This document shows, piece after piece, positions 41,330-57,610 of a stretch of DNA of 64,000 bases. Every line of letters starts with the position of its first letter. The stretch's first letter is position 1. A model generated the notes under the pieces. That model ran no database searches, was not told the DNA's origin, and saw nothing but the letters and a program-made list of their open reading frames with translations. Both the position numbers and the translations under genes were made by a program. The DNA comes from Talinum fruticosum (lineage: Eukaryota; Streptophyta; Magnoliopsida; Caryophyllales; Talinaceae): NCBI GenBank assembly GCA_021018815.1, contig JAITYX010000033.1, positions 5,311,501-5,375,500 of the forward strand, written 5' to 3'.

Positions 41330-41960
41330 GACAGAATACGGGAGATGGAGAATGAAATCTCTTTTGAGAGCAGAGGCGTAGAGCTTGAGCATTTGGGATT
41401 GTAGATGTTATGGGCTCCCCACATTATTACATACATCCGAGCCTTTCCTCTCGAAACATAATACATAAATGCAATTGAACATACCGAAAAACGATGAACA
41501 GAGAAACGACATTTTCGGATCCAATTGAACATACCTAAAAACGATGGAGATAGTGTGAGGGATCCAGGATAGCAAAAGCGGGTTGGATTGCAAGAGCAAG
41601 AACGAGACAGAGAGAAAGATGAAGAGTGAGAGCCGTAAAGAAATAGCCCAACAATGGCGGAGCGAGAGTCGGAAGCGAGAGGAGCCGGAGACGAGAGGCG
41701 ACTGGAGAGCAAGAGAAAGAACGAGCCGAGCAAGGAATATGAAGATTGAGTATGGGAGAGAGAGAGTCCGAGCAACGACAGAGAGGTAGCCGAGAGCAAG
41801 AGGGAGCCGAAGAGCAAGAGCAAGAACAAGCGGTGAGGAAGATGGAGAATGAGAGCCAGGATAACCGAGAGGAGCCTGGAGCGAAACCGAGAGAGGCATG
41901 AATGAGGGAGGGCGGGACCGCCTAGAGCAAGGAGGCAATGACGAGAATGAGGGGGAGGGA
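41330..41960. repeat. GA-rich low-complexity DNA with a short duplication
   Basis: The stretch 41580-41930 is rich in GAG, AGA and GAGCAAGA words. The Leu/Ser-rich reading frames on the minus strand follow from composition alone. CAATTGAACATACC with AAAAACGATG occurs twice about 50 bp apart (41471-41545). The texture resembles the GA-rich part of the LTR at 49313, so it may be LTR debris. Confidence 0.5.
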
Positions 41961-42299
41961 GTTAAGTCGGGGTTTAGCTTGAAAATTACACTTATATGGG
42001 TCTTTTAATACTTCTATTTTTGGATAGCTCTTTAATACTTCTAATTATTAAGAGTTTTTATTTTATATATAATTTATCATTATTATTTTAAGTAGTAAAT
42101 GTTATTCAAATATTTATTATAATTAATTTTTCAAAAAATTTATTTTAATGAAGATTTTTTATTTTATATATGACTCATAAATTTTATTTTATGAAAATTT
42201 TCATTATTATCTAAAGTAATTAATGTTATTTAAACATTTATTAAATTTTTTAAAAAATTATTTTAATTAAGACTTTATTTTATATGGCTCATAAATTTT

Positions 42300-43020
42300 A
42301 TTTTATAAAAACTAGCTTGGATTTATAGACAATGCACGTAATAATTGCAATAATAAAAGATGGACAATAATATAATCTTGCATAATTAATAGTAATAAAA
42401 CATAGTAAATATGATTAAAACTATAATAGTTAAAATTAATTCTTTTAAAATTAGTTTTAATTTACACATAATGCATACGAATAAAAAGTAACCAAATAGA
42501 ATTAATGCATTATAAAATCATTACAATGCATTAGTAGTGCTAACATGTAAGCAGGTTGGAAATTAAGAATATATATATATAATTATGAGTATTTTGTTTT
42601 GATGGCGGAACGAACCGGAGGCTAATTCATCTATTACGAAAAGTGATAAACTAACCCTAATAAAACTGATATAGATATTGAAGAGTAATATTAATTTATC
42701 AATACAAATAATAATTCACTGACATAACTTACATAATGGGGAGAAAAGTAATAAATTAATAAAAATATGCTTAAACATAAAAAAGAATCTCATACACTTG
42801 AACAATGACTAATTGTGATAATGACCTTATCAAAATTATCCCAAACCTTAAACTTTTTCTCTCATCATCAATTATAACCTCACATTTATAAGTTGTAAAA
42901 TGCAAAAAGAGAGAGAACTTGACAAATAATTTTTTAATTATACATTTAGCAATATATCATCATTCCTTTTTTAAAATACTCTAAAACTAGTTACGACCCG
43001 CACATTGCCTCTATATTGAC
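42300..43020 (-). mobile_element. Two eroded Helitron-like 3' ends
   Basis: Minus-strand CTAG ends followed by T occur at about 42312-42309 (upstream GTGCATTGTCTATAAATC) and about 42991-42988 (upstream GGCAATGTGCGGGTCGTAA). Both resemble degraded versions of the hairpin plus CTAG end seen at 10075. No matching 5' ends were found. Confidence 0.35.
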
Positions 43021-44400
43021 TTTGTAGGTGGAAAATTATAAGCTCTTATAGGCCGCAATTGGTCGACTTTAGTAAATAGAAGCTAAAAGATCAAAAAAGA
43101 ACAAATAATTATTTGAGGAATATCTATCGACCTATCTCATCAGATTAACTTTATATACATTGTAACATAATAATTTATCAAAAATGTACATTGTAAACTT
43201 ATATGGTAGTATCTTTCTTAACAAAATAATCCCATAATGTGAATTTACTATTTAAACAAATGAGATTTTATATAGTTTTTTTGAAAAGATAAACAAATTA
43301 CAATAATCAACAAAATATACAATGCTGAATACTATGTCAACAATTTCCTCTAAAAGCAAATGAAGCACATTTCAAAATCTTAATCGAAATATGAATGGAG
43401 TAAAAGCAGTACTCCTATTTAACATTCTTGGTTTACAACTTGCTTCATAGTCGAATGCTTTTCCATCTAACTCAAACGCCTGTCTAAGATCGATTGTTGG
43501 GGATAGGCGTGTCACAAGAGCATCATCTTGATTCTATATCCAACTAATTACATGTCAACATGACTTATCCAACATCCATTTACCACTTAAAAAATTTAAA
43601 GTTTATGAAAATACAAATCTAGAATTCAAGAGAAAATATAGAAGAAATGAAAAATAGAAGAAATGAAAACACTTTATAGTAAGAACTCCCACTATAAGTT
43701 AAGAAACATCACTATCATATCTCACACCATAACCAATTCACATGTGCCATATTTGATAAAATTCTCCATCTCAAGTTCTACTGCTACAAATATCAATTCT
43801 CCCAATGATCCCACTGCCACTGTCCCCCCCACCAACCCCTACCTATATCCATTTCTCAAACACCACCCTTGTTCGAAGCTTTATAGAAAAAAAGGGATAA
43901 TGTATAATAGTTACTAAAGGAACTAACAAAAGTTGATGGTCGTAAAAGAAACAGATCTAATCAAAAATTCAAATCAAAATCTTATCCCCAAATATTAAAG
44001 TACCCTAAAATAACCTAGACGAAGAATGACTTAAAAATCAAAATCATATGAACCAAATCAAGTGGAGGAAGATTCAATTTTTACCCCCTTAGATTTTCCT
44101 GATTTCATATTAATAGGAACCCTAATTCCCAATTTTTAAGAAGATAACACATAACTAATATATACAATGGCAGAAAAGAAACAGTACCACTTGCCTTGAA
44201 GTCAGTCTGACGCCATTGAACCCAAGCGTGTATCGAACCGAAGGGAATTTCCTACATAGAGATATCCAATTTCAATCTTTAATCAGTACCCATCCTTTTC
44301 TCTATTAACAACCTTCGTCCCTGATTAGCTTTTCTACTAAATAATGACAAAGGCAGAAAAACCTCACCCATAATTTCCAACCCAAATAGCAAGCTGCAAG
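43020..44400. other. AT-rich DNA without recognised genes
   Basis: No convincing coding region, RNA gene or transposon end. One minus-strand stretch near 44200-44270 (EIPFGSIHAWVQWRQTDFK) is exon-like, with an acceptor-like TATGTAG before it, but I cannot place it in a family. Confidence 0.4.
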
Positions 44401-44444
44401 TCACAAAAGCCCCAATTAACTCTGTTTATCTTTACTTGTTTTTC

Positions 44445-44681
44445 CTAAGACTGCTTATCAACCGAACTTTTTGAAGTCATCAAAATAATACTTGAAATCA
44501 AACCGATAATAGTGAGCAATCTCATCATTGAGGGAACTGAAGGAGGTGGTTCTGAAGGGGACAATTCAAGTAGAATGAAAATTGGTGGTAGAAAGATCCA
44601 ATACATGAAAAGCCCTAAAAAGAAGCACATGAGAGATAAACGTAGAAAACCCAATGTGAAACAGAAAGAGAGGAACAACAA
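44445..44681 (-). CDS. Hypothetical small membrane protein (78 aa), doubtful
   Basis: An ATG-started frame on the minus strand encodes a very hydrophobic N-terminal half (LSLMCFFLGLFMYWIFLPPI), a Pro/Ser-rich middle and a second hydrophobic stretch. Two membrane spans are possible. A CT-rich region on the same strand (45081-45240) lies 400 bp upstream and could be a leader. I recognise no family, and the frame may be chance in T-rich DNA. Confidence 0.2.
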   Translation of the reverse strand: MLFLSFCFTLGFLRLSLMCFFLGLFMYWIFLPPIFILLELSPSEPPPSVPSMMRLLTIIGLISSIILMTSKSSVDKQS

Positions 44682-45080
44682 TCACTAAAAATCGGATGGG
44701 AAACTTCTAATATCAAGTCAACCATATTAGAAACGAAAAAGAAAAAGAAAAATCAACAGACAAACACTACAAAATCTCAAATTATAGTTATCATCAAACT
44801 CTTAACCTGAAAGTATGTGAATGGCTTAGCAGAAGCCCGATGTAGTCAGAAGTATCTGTCACCAAGATGAATCTCCCACCTAGACCATCAACATCATCAG
44901 ATCTTCATCTTCCTTTAAATTACACGCCATTGATAAAGAACATGCAGAAATTAGCCTCAATTCCCAAATCAAAAATTCCCTATGGGATTTGCGCTGAAAT
45001 TTCCCAACATAGATGAGAGGGGGTAATGGAAGCAGACATGGGTTTGAATGAATAATACCATGGACATTGGGAACAGTTAA

Positions 45081-45517
45081 TTGGAGATAGAGGGAGGGGA
45101 GTGGAGAAAGAGGCGTGTTTTTGAGATGTGGAGGGGAGGGAGAGGGGTAGAGATTGGGGGGGAGCCGGTTTGAGGAAATAGAGTGAACGACTGAAGAGAA
45201 TTGAGAGAGGAAGAGAGACAACGGTTAAAAGGGGAGGGGGAGAGGGGGTGAATTAATAAAAAATTTAACAGTTGAGATTAATTATATTGATCAAGGGTTG
45301 AAAATTAGTTTAATCTCTACAATTAAGGAGATGAGAGTCAACCCAACTTTTCTTTTATAATTGAAGATAGAGGGAGGGTAATGGAGAAAAGGACTTGTTT
45401 TTGGGATGTGGAGGGGAGGGAGAGGGATAGAGATGGGGGGGAGAGCAGATTTGAGGAAATAGAATGACTAAAGAGAGTTGAGAGAGGAAAAGAGACAACA
45501 GTTAAGAGGAGAGAGAG
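45081..45517. repeat. Direct duplication of a G-rich segment
   Basis: Two related segments (45081-45240 and 45361-45517) share GATAGAGGGAGGG, GATGTGGAGGGGAGGGAGAG and TTGAGGAAATAGA, then GTTGAGAGAGGAA. They lie about 280 bp apart with around 85% identity by eye. Confidence 0.85.
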
Positions 45518-45549
45518 AGAGGTAATATATATATGTCGATATATTAAAA

Positions 45550-45700
45550 ATTTTGTAATAACTCATAACAACTCAATAGTTATAACATCTATAATAGCTC
45601 ATTTCAACTATAACGATTATAACAACTAATCAATTCAATTCATTTTAGTCATAACGAGTTATAACAATTACTATGATAATCATTTCAAATAGACCCTATA
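45550..45700. mobile_element. Tourist-like MITE fragment
   Basis: Rich in TATAAC-type words (ATAACTCATAACAACTCAAT) and ending ATAGACCC. Read inward this gives GGGTCTATTTGAAATGA, like the end of the 9759-12748 element. A second internal piece is at 46948-46990, and another end-like piece (TAA then GGGTAAGTTTAAATTGAC) is at about 46406. Confidence 0.45.
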
Positions 45701-45950
45701 TAATAAACGACATAAATAAACATAACAGGTAATTTAAAGTATAAATCGATAAATATTTTTAAAATTTTTTGTTTAAATTTGATCATATAAATAGTTTCAA
45801 ATCAAAATTACAAATAATATAATAGAAATAAGTAAAATATAATATAAAATTAATCTATTCACACTTAAATCCAAGGCCAAGGAGTAACTTTAGGTAACAA
45901 ATCTTTTTAATTTAGGCAAAATATTTAACTATATATAGAAATTATACATA

Positions 45951-46001
45951 TAGATGCATTTATGCACGTGTACATGTGCGTCCGTACATGTATACTTACA
46001 T

Positions 46002-46083
<82 letters not shown>

Positions 46084-46291
46084 TATGTTGAGTCAAATAT
46101 GAGTTACTTGAACTCTGTGATCTCTCCGAATAAGTTTTCCTTGAAAGAAGATCCATTATTATGAGCTCTTTCTTATACATGTTGCACGAATTATTAACAT
46201 TTTGCTACCACTGTGATATTACAAATGAAAAAAATTCTCTCCCTCCTTTTCTAAAAAATACGTAGTAAAGTAATGATCCAATCCTCTTTTC

Positions 46292-46349
<58 letters not shown>

Positions 46350-46515
46350 GTTTTAGCAAGATTTTCTTTTTTTCTTAAATATATGAGTTTCTCATTTATT
46401 ATCGACTAAGGGTAAGTTTAAATTGACATTTATATCGATATTTATAACATCTTTTATCTCATTTTATCTCATTTAAGTTATAATAACTCATAAATGTTAT
46501 AATAGATATAACAAC

Positions 46516-46589
<74 letters not shown>

Positions 46590-46897
46590 GTTATTGTTAT
46601 TACTACTACTACTATTTGTCATCTTTGTCATAATCATTGTTATTATTTTTTTTATTGTATATTCATATGAAAAGAAATACAACTATTTTTATGAAGTGGA
46701 CTACTACCTTCATGATATGCAAATTGTTACGTAAAACGATTTTTCATTACTTTACTCTAAAATGTTAAACATATTTACATAATATATATGTGGTTACTCA
46801 TAAAATATAATTTTTTAACCGAATAAAAATTAAATTGATTAGAGAATAATACAAATATTTTTAAATATTTATTATTCACCAAATATTCATTATTGTG

Positions 46898-46949
<52 letters not shown>

Positions 46950-47207
46950 TTTTGTTACAGCTCATAACAACTCAATAGTTATAACATCTATAGATGCGTT
47001 TATGCATGTGTACATGTGTCTACGTACATGTATACTTACATATATACATATATGTTAATTATGTTGAGTCAAATATGAGTTACTTGAACTCTGTGATCTT
47101 TCCGAATAAGTTTTCCTTGAAAAAAAATGGTCATTATTGTGAGCTCTTTTTATGCATGTTGCATAAATTATTAACATTTTACTACCACTGTGATATTATA
47201 AATGATT
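45951..47207. repeat. Segmental duplication with AT and TAA microsatellites
   Basis: The blocks at 45951-46235 and 46991-47207 are homologous (TAGATGC, GTTGAGTCAAATATGAGTTA, CGAATAAGTTTTCCTTGAAA). Copy 2 of the 40079 repeat lies at 46235-46305. Between them are (TA)n at 46018-46080, (TAA)n at 46291-46348, (TTA)n at 46516-46588 and (TA)n at 46918-46942. Copy 2 has a much shorter TA tract than copy 1. Confidence 0.85.
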
Positions 47208-47209
47208 AA

Positions 47210-49312
47210 AAAAAGTTTATCGAGGCCTCATAAATAATAAATTAGTACTCGATGTATAATTAGTACTATGATGTGTTTATAATATTTATTTAAAAATTAT
47301 AAGATGTATATTATATTATATCTTTTTTTCCTCTAATCTTTTTTTAAAAAGTCTATTCATTAGATTATATAAATTAATATAGTTTAGCAGTTATTTAGAT
47401 GCATCTTGACCGTCAAAAAGTAATATAATTTAATATTTAATTACACGTAAAAATAAGTGTGCTTAATTTTTCAGTTATTTTTAGCAAGAAATAATTTTTA
47501 AAAAGATTATATTCTAGTTGAAAAAATTATTACTAATAGTATAAAATTTTAAATTATTAAATTATATTATATAATAAATTATATAATAACACTCTTGTAT
47601 TACCATTATATAATAAATTATAATATTGAATTATTTCACATTGTTTGAGTAATATTAACTTATTAATTTTCTAATATTTATGTTTTTATTAATAATAATT
47701 CATAAACACTCCATTATTAAAACAAAAGAGAGGAAAAAACTAACAAATGAATAACATTCAATAGCAACCAATGAGGCAACCTCAAACCCAATATTCATCT
47801 TTGAAAATAGAATATTATATATTATGTTATATTTATTTTCATGTACAATGTATAATGTATAATACAAATATTAATCTACATACTTTATCATAATTATTAT
47901 AATTGTTTCATGTATTAAGTTTTAAATTGTATTCTAAAGGAAATGTTAGCATATCAATTAGTACAAACTATTAAAAGTTACTTTAAATTACAAAGCATTA
48001 TTATCATCAACACCTTCAAAACTTATGGGATACATATGAATATCGTAATATTACATTGACTTATTTTAAAATACTTATTTATAATTTTTTAAGTTCTATA
48101 TTTTGCCTTGTCTTCCTTTTTTGTTTAAATTTATCATATAAATTTATTTTTAAAATACATATATAATTTATAAGAGTATGCAAGTAGATAATAAATAAAT
48201 AAATATATTTTTTAATAGGTAGATATAAATATGATCAAATAGAAAGAAAAATAATGTCTATGATAATAAAAATAGATTTACCTCATTCCAAAAAAAGGAC
48301 TTTATGACTTATATTATGTATTTATAATTTTTTCATATCACTAATGATTAAGTAAATAAGAAAAAAATAAAAAAATAATATTATAAACATAAAATAACAC
48401 TTGATTTACAAAATAAATTCACTTATAAAATGTAGAGAAAAAGTCCACATAAAGTGGGAAATTTGAACAAAGTATTAACAGGAGAAAAAAAAAGTCGATT
48501 AACATAAAATGTATAGAGAAGTACATTAAACTTACGTAAATTTCCAAAAGAAAAGAAAACCAGTGGCAACTTTCTTAAAAAACAGAAAGAAAGGGCCTAT
48601 AGAGGTAGAAGCATTAGTGAAGCAACATACTTGAGAAACTATAGAGCCACTAACACTTAAAAATTAACAATTAATAACATTTCAATCATAGCAGAACGAA
48701 TAATATTTGATGAACATAAAAAAATCTACACAAATACTACAATTAAAATGAAAGAAACAAAGAAGAGGAAAAATATAAGAAGAAGATAAAAAAGATACAA
48801 AAAAAAAATAGAAAAAAACAATAATTTACAGTAAATTTATCTAGCTACTCTATTATAATTTGTTGATTAATCTATCTAAAAAAGAATTTGTTAATCAAAT
48901 TACTCTATCTATCTCCCTTTTATAGCGTATTTCTCTCCTCTTTTAATAAATTTCTAATCAATAATTTAGACCTTTCAATTGTTAAACCGTTTGGAAAGAC
49001 AAAAGAGGTGGCGTTTGATGAAGATAATGATTAGTAAGCCAACATTAATGGAGTTGTAGTAATGATGCTTTTTTGCTTGATCTATTAATGCTAATGCATG
49101 ATTTGATATGTTGTTGATTCATGATGATGGTGACGATAATAAAAAGGTGTACTAACATAGGCCTGAACTTCTCGGCCTTTAATTATAAGATTTATAAAGG
49201 AATATTTTAAATTAATAATTAGAATAAATTTTGCATAAGAATACGAGTGAAATGTTTGAGGAAGGTTTTTTTAATTATAAACTGTAAATAAGAAAATCAA
49301 TCGGCATGTTAA
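47210..49312. other. AT-rich DNA without recognised features
   Basis: About 2.1 kb, very AT-rich, with no open frame, splice pattern, RNA gene or element end that I can support. Confidence 0.6.
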
Positions 49313-49770
49313 TGTGAGACCCGATATTTTAAGTAGGTTAATTATAGGATGAAATTAAATTAAGTGATCAATGCGTAAATTATTTTATTTAGTACGAGTT
49401 CTTAATCTTATGTTCTTTTATAAATAATTAGCAGATTATGTTATTTTCTCCGACTCCCTACCCGGATTGAGTAAATAAAACCCAAAATAATTTACGCTAG
49501 CTATTTCTACCTTTACCTTGAGATTATCCTAGCCAAAAGGGGAGGGAGAAAGAGATAACGAAGGAGGATATTATGTGGGTTAGACCAAGAGGGGATTAGT
49601 GTAAGTTGGGTTGTGTTGGCATTATCCGGTGAAGCCACACCAAAAAGGAAAGAAATGAGATTAAAGGGAAAAGGAAAGAAGGCTCGGGGAAAGGAAAGGC
49701 GAGCAAAATAAGGAAAGAAGAAGGAGCGAGAATCGAGAGCGGGGAAAGCGAGAGAAAGGGAGGATTGGGC

Positions 49771-49778
<8 letters not shown>

Positions 49779-49853
<75 letters not shown>
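49779..49853. repeat. (GA)n microsatellite, about 37 units
   Basis: An uninterrupted GA tract within the old LTR. The long Ser-Leu repeat frames on the minus strand (49513-50090) are translations of this tract and its GA-rich flanks. Confidence 0.97.
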
Positions 49854-49854
<1 letters not shown>

Positions 49855-50423
49855 AAGAGCCATAGAAGAGGCCGAGGCCGGCGCACCGAACGACGAGTGA
49901 AGGAAAGGCGACCAGTGAACGCGAGGAACGGAGCAAGGGTATGAAGGAGGGCGAAATTGAGACCCAAAGAAAGGAAGCGAGCACAAAAGTCGAGACGAGT
50001 CGGCCGGCGAACCGAAGACTGCGACCGGCGATTATAAGTAGGCGACAAATGAAGAGGAAGGCGGCAAAACAAGTAGACCGGGGCTGGCAAGCAGAGGAAG
50101 AGGAAGGAAAGTAAGAGACTAACTCAGGCTAATATGAAATTCAACAATCTTCAATCCCTAATTCGAGGTGGGTGGTCTTATACTCTAAATTAATAGTAAT
50201 TTCGAAACCCAACTGAATTTCGTTGTGAATATCAAATGTTTATGCTATTAAACGAATTTAGTAATTGTTAAAAGTTGAATTAGGAACTTTGAAGGGATTT
50301 GGTAGTTGTTTAAGGCTGAATTGGAAACCCGAAAATTCATATGGAGTTAGGCTACTTAGGTCTAGTGAGTAATATCGAAATTTCGGTTAACAAGAAGGGA
50401 TGAAGAAGTGGTGATTTGGGTAT

Positions 50424-52984
50424 TGTAACGCCCCAATTTATAATCATCCATAAAACCACTTCGTAACATAACCCAATCAAATTTAAGAAATATTTGGCAG
50501 CGGAAGCTAATATAAACCCGGGCGTTACCGCCGTCTCCTATAGTAAAGACAAGGCCTATACCTATACATTCCACATATTGATATATATATTTTACCTACG
50601 TGCACAAGCAGTCACAAGGTTTATACATTATATACTTAAACTTAGATAGTACAAAAGTCCGTCCGATGGTTAACACATAATCCAAAATACATTAATCACC
50701 CAAAACACAGCATGCAAGTCACTGCCCGATACCAACTTTTTAGGATTCTTTTCATCTGTTTCCTTCTCCTCTTGCAGTTCTCGTTTAGATACATGTTGCT
50801 TCCCTTTCCCTAAAAGAGTTTAAAACATAAAACATAAAACATAAAATGAGCGAGTTGACTCAATACGTTACCCTTGCCATTGTAAAATAATTTTGAAGAG
50901 TCGGTGAGCACGCGCGCGATTTTAAATTCATTTAAGACTAACATTTAAGCAAAATGCACGGTTTGTGTTTCCTGTAAACTCCTCTATTTTATCTTCAACT
51001 TCTCAAACGTTTTAGTTTTCGGCCGTTACTAGGACCCCAATTTACATGCATTTGAGCCATGGCTTCGATTAAACGATTCGGTTAAAGTTCCCGTTTATCG
51101 GGAAGGCCCAATACGTGGCCTCGATTAAACAATTCGATTGAAGTTCCCGGTTATCGGGAAGGGCCTAATACGGTTAATTACGCTAGCGGACATTTATGAA
51201 CGATTAACGATTAACGATTCACGATTAACGTTTAACGATTAACGATTAACTATTACTTGGGTCCTAAACGAGTTGTAGGCCGAAATAAAAACAAACACAA
51301 TAACGTTTTACGTAACAATTAAAATTTAACTATTTTGGAAGGGTATAAGCAATAACGTACCTCGGTCGATCGTTTGCTTTTAATTTCTATTTTCTTTGTT
51401 TCCCTGAATAGCCGTTCCTATTGAATTTCTGTTTTCAAACGGAAATTTAATATTTGCATTAATAAACTTATGAGCCTTTCTTGTATCTATGTACCTTACA
51501 TTCTGAGCAATTCAATTGTCTAAACCACTAACGGGGTTTAAAGCTCCAATTTCCTCCTTAAATCAATTCTCTTCAAAACTGTTATACTTTTAATTAAATG
51601 TACCTCCTAACCACTAACTCATTTACCAACTTCCAAATTACAAATTTCAACTTCACAAAAAAATCACTTCCAATTCCAATAAAACCTCCAAACATATTTT
51701 CATCCATTTTTTTTTTCAAAGATTAACCTAACCCAATTTGATTAATTCATTTCCCTAGCATAGCCTATAACTTAAACAATTTTCACACACCCAATCAATC
51801 CATTCATGCTCATGTAGGAAATCAAACAAGCATATTCACAATTATGAATATCCCAAATTTATCTCCAATACCAATTTAGCACCTAACAACCCAAAAATCC
51901 AATTTCATATATATCATCATATTTCACTACTCTCCAAAGTTCATCCAATTCCACCAAAACCAAACAATTCATTCATAATCATATAAAAATCAAACAAGCA
52001 CATTTACAATTATAAAGAAACCCCCAATTAATTTTCAATTCCATATGAACACATAATAATCCCTAAATCCAATTTCACTTTCTCACACAATTCCTTCAAT
52101 TCCACCATAACCAATTCACAATTCACATATATTTGTCTAATTATTCAACATCAACATAAATTTGTGATAAAATTTGCTTAGAAATTAAGGATTGGAGATA
52201 TACCTCAAATCGGGTTAGATGTGAAGTTGGATGGTGGTGGCTCGGTGGTGGAGACCCGCGGCTCGAGCAGCAGATTGAGGGGTGGGTTGGCGGCGTCACG
52301 CGCCGGTGGAGGCCGGAGGTGGCTGCGAGCCAGCGGATGGCCGGACCTAGCAGCAGCAGCAACGAGCAGGGCTGTTCGCCCTCGCTGCGGCAGGACAACG
52401 GGAGGGGGAGACAGAAGGATTGGTGGCGGCAAGGTGGCAGCCGGGGACTCCGGCGACGGCTTTCGATGGCTTGGTGGCGTGGCAAGGGCAGCGATCGAGA
52501 GGAAATGGAGGAGAGGTGAGAGAGAGATGGAAGATGAAATGTGTGTGTGCTTGTTTAATAACCCCCACTTCACCGATGTTTTCCCGAGACTTCTAACGGC
52601 CCCTCAACTCTCTCTCTCTCTGTTTTTTTCCTTGTCTCAAAAAAAATCTTAATATCTTCCTCTCTTTTTATTATTGATTTTACCACATAATTAAATGTTT
52701 AATCACACATTTGGCCCATTTTTATTTGCTTATATATATTTTCTAACTTTTTTTCATTTACTTATTATTTTAATTATACATGAACCGTGTTTCGAGACAC
52801 AATTTACATTATTCGAAATGTAAATTTTTACTATTTACCAATTATTATTTGCGATTATCAAATTTGTTCGCATATTTTATTTCGGTTTCGTATTCACGCA
52901 CGGCTCACTTGCTCTTAAGTAATATTAAGAAGATAAAATACAAATTTAAAATAATAAATTACGATTAAATTTTGGGGTGTTACA
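50424..52984 (-). mobile_element. Solo LTR 1 (Ty3/gypsy, 2,561 bp)
   Basis: Bounded by TGTAACGCCCCAATTTA and TTTTGGGGTGTTACA, with the perfect 5-bp direct repeat GGTAT (50419-50423 and 52985-52989). The GC-rich Pro/Ala-coding segment (52205-52570) lies about 415-780 bp from the right end, mirroring its place in LTRs 2 and 3, so this copy is in minus orientation. There is no internal retrotransposon sequence. Internal repeats: a 56-bp tandem pair (51065-51173) and a run of ACGATTA words (51199-51250). Confidence 0.92.
51065..51250. repeat. Tandem repeats inside solo LTR 1
   Basis: Two units of about 56 bp contain TCGATTAAACGATTCG and a GTTCCCG-TTATCGGGAA hairpin. They are followed by about seven copies of AACGATTA-like words. 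Confidence 0.85.
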
Positions 52985-53582
52985 GGTATAAGGTGCAAAT
53001 TGATGCTTTTAACTGTTCATACTGGTAAACAATGATTTGAGTATAAAGGGGAGCATGAGTTCATCTTGACTCGAGTACAATTAAGGCATGGAAGTGGAAA
53101 GCAGGCGATGTTAGGTTAAATTGAGTTTAGAATATATCTAAATCCTTGAGAGTAAATTACATTTGAAGATAAGTGGAGCTAGAGCAGGTTTGAGTAGTGA
53201 AGTAAGATTAAGAGCTATATGGCTAAGTATGGATAAGAAAGAGTATGATTAGTAATGTAGAGGTGTAATAGGACAAACCGAGGCAAAGATGGTAATTTGT
53301 GAGAAGTTGAAACGTTTGAGTTAATTGATAACTATTTGTGGTTATTGTGGCTCGGAAAAAGGGATTAATCTTACTAAATTGGTAGATTTGGAAAGGCATA
53401 GTCGGAAAGGAGTTGAGTATGATCTGTCTGTGTTGACTTGTGGCTATTTGTGTTAAGTGAATGTGTTAAATGATGCTTAAAAAGTTGGTTTTGAAAGGAG
53501 TTTTGTTGTTTTATGCAAATTGATGCTTGAATGCGACTTTTGTGATATATGCTTTTCAACGTAAAACGTATTTCTAAGAAAT

Positions 53583-56405
<2,823 letters not shown>

Positions 56406-57521
56406 GAAATGAAACTAATTTGAGAGTGTTGTTTGAAAACTTGATGAGTGAATGTGTTAAAAAAATTGTTTTGAATCGACTTTGCTAGGATCGTTTAGCA
56501 CAAGGAAGGATTCTAGTTAGGAGTGCCTAGCCGGGGATCCTGGTGTAGCGGGATGCCTGATCGGAATTTTCCTAGATAGGTCCCGGGAGCCTTTATTTGG
56601 GGTTGTGCCTCGGAGAAATTCTAAGAAACTACGAAGTGCTAGTTTGAGTCCACAACGTAGGAAGCAATTCACTAAAAGTAATTATAAATGATTCACCAGA
56701 AATGATTCGAGTAGAAGTGATTTAATTTCAATGATCTAGTTTCGATCGAAAGTATTTGAAATAAAGTATTGGTGGTTACACCACTTTAAAGTTGATTCAG
56801 TTCCGAAAAAGTTGCTAATGATTGCAAAACGATGTCTTTAAATGATTTAAGTGTTATGATTTTTATGTTGCAAAATATTTTATCAATGAGTATCCGTATT
56901 ACTATTATGCTATTCAAAATTTTTCTCAATGATTATACTGGTAGTATGTGTGAAGTACTTTCCGTTTTAAGAGTGTAAGACCTTCCGATGAGAGGATTGA
57001 TGCTTACCCCCACAAATTTGTGATGGTCGTGAGTTGAAGTTTGGTTTTATGTGTTTTCATGTTTAGCATGTTGTATATAGGTGGTTACTTATGTAATTAT
57101 GCAATAATGTATAGTAAAGTTGGAAGTATGTGCAGAGACCCGAACTATAGCTCTAATAAGCCATGAATTTCTTTTCATCGGCAATTTTGCTCTTAAGCTA
57201 TTGTAATTTAGTTTTTAACTTAGTTTGTAACTTGGTTTGTAAACTGGTTTGAAACTTGGTTTTTGTGGTTGTGAACATATTCCGACGTGTGGCCATTGAG
57301 TTATACACTACGAGCATGTGACTCGTTGAGTTTTATTGTGATTTTTATGCGGGTTTTTAAGACTTTTAGCCTAAAGGTTGGGCCATATTTCAAGTAGAAC
57401 TCTGCTGAAATTTTTAGATGATTTCAAAACCAAATGGGAAATCACCTTAGTGAGCCTTAGGAGTTTCTTTTGAGGAACTTTAACGATGTAATACTTCTAG
57501 GGTAGGTTTTGGGGTGTTATA

Positions 57522-57546
57522 ACTAAATAAAAATAATAAGATGATT

Positions 57547-57610
<64 letters not shown>

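Noticed and set aside
41323..41938. Leu/Ser-rich minus-strand frames of 168 and 176 aa
   Set aside because: Low-complexity GA/CT DNA with open frames in more than one phase and no recognisable motif.
46497..46682. Poly-Asn open frame (and poly-Tyr frame at 58071-58268)
   Set aside because: Direct translation of TTA/AAT microsatellites.
49513..50090. Long minus-strand frames with Ser-Leu repeats
   Set aside because: They are translations of a (GA)n microsatellite and GA-rich LTR sequence.
50424..52984. Reading the TGTAACGCCCC...GGGGTGTTACA unit as a DNA transposon with inverted repeats
   Set aside because: The 5-bp target duplication, TG...CA ends and shared layout with LTRs 2 and 3 fit a solo LTR; the short terminal inversion is usual for LTRs.
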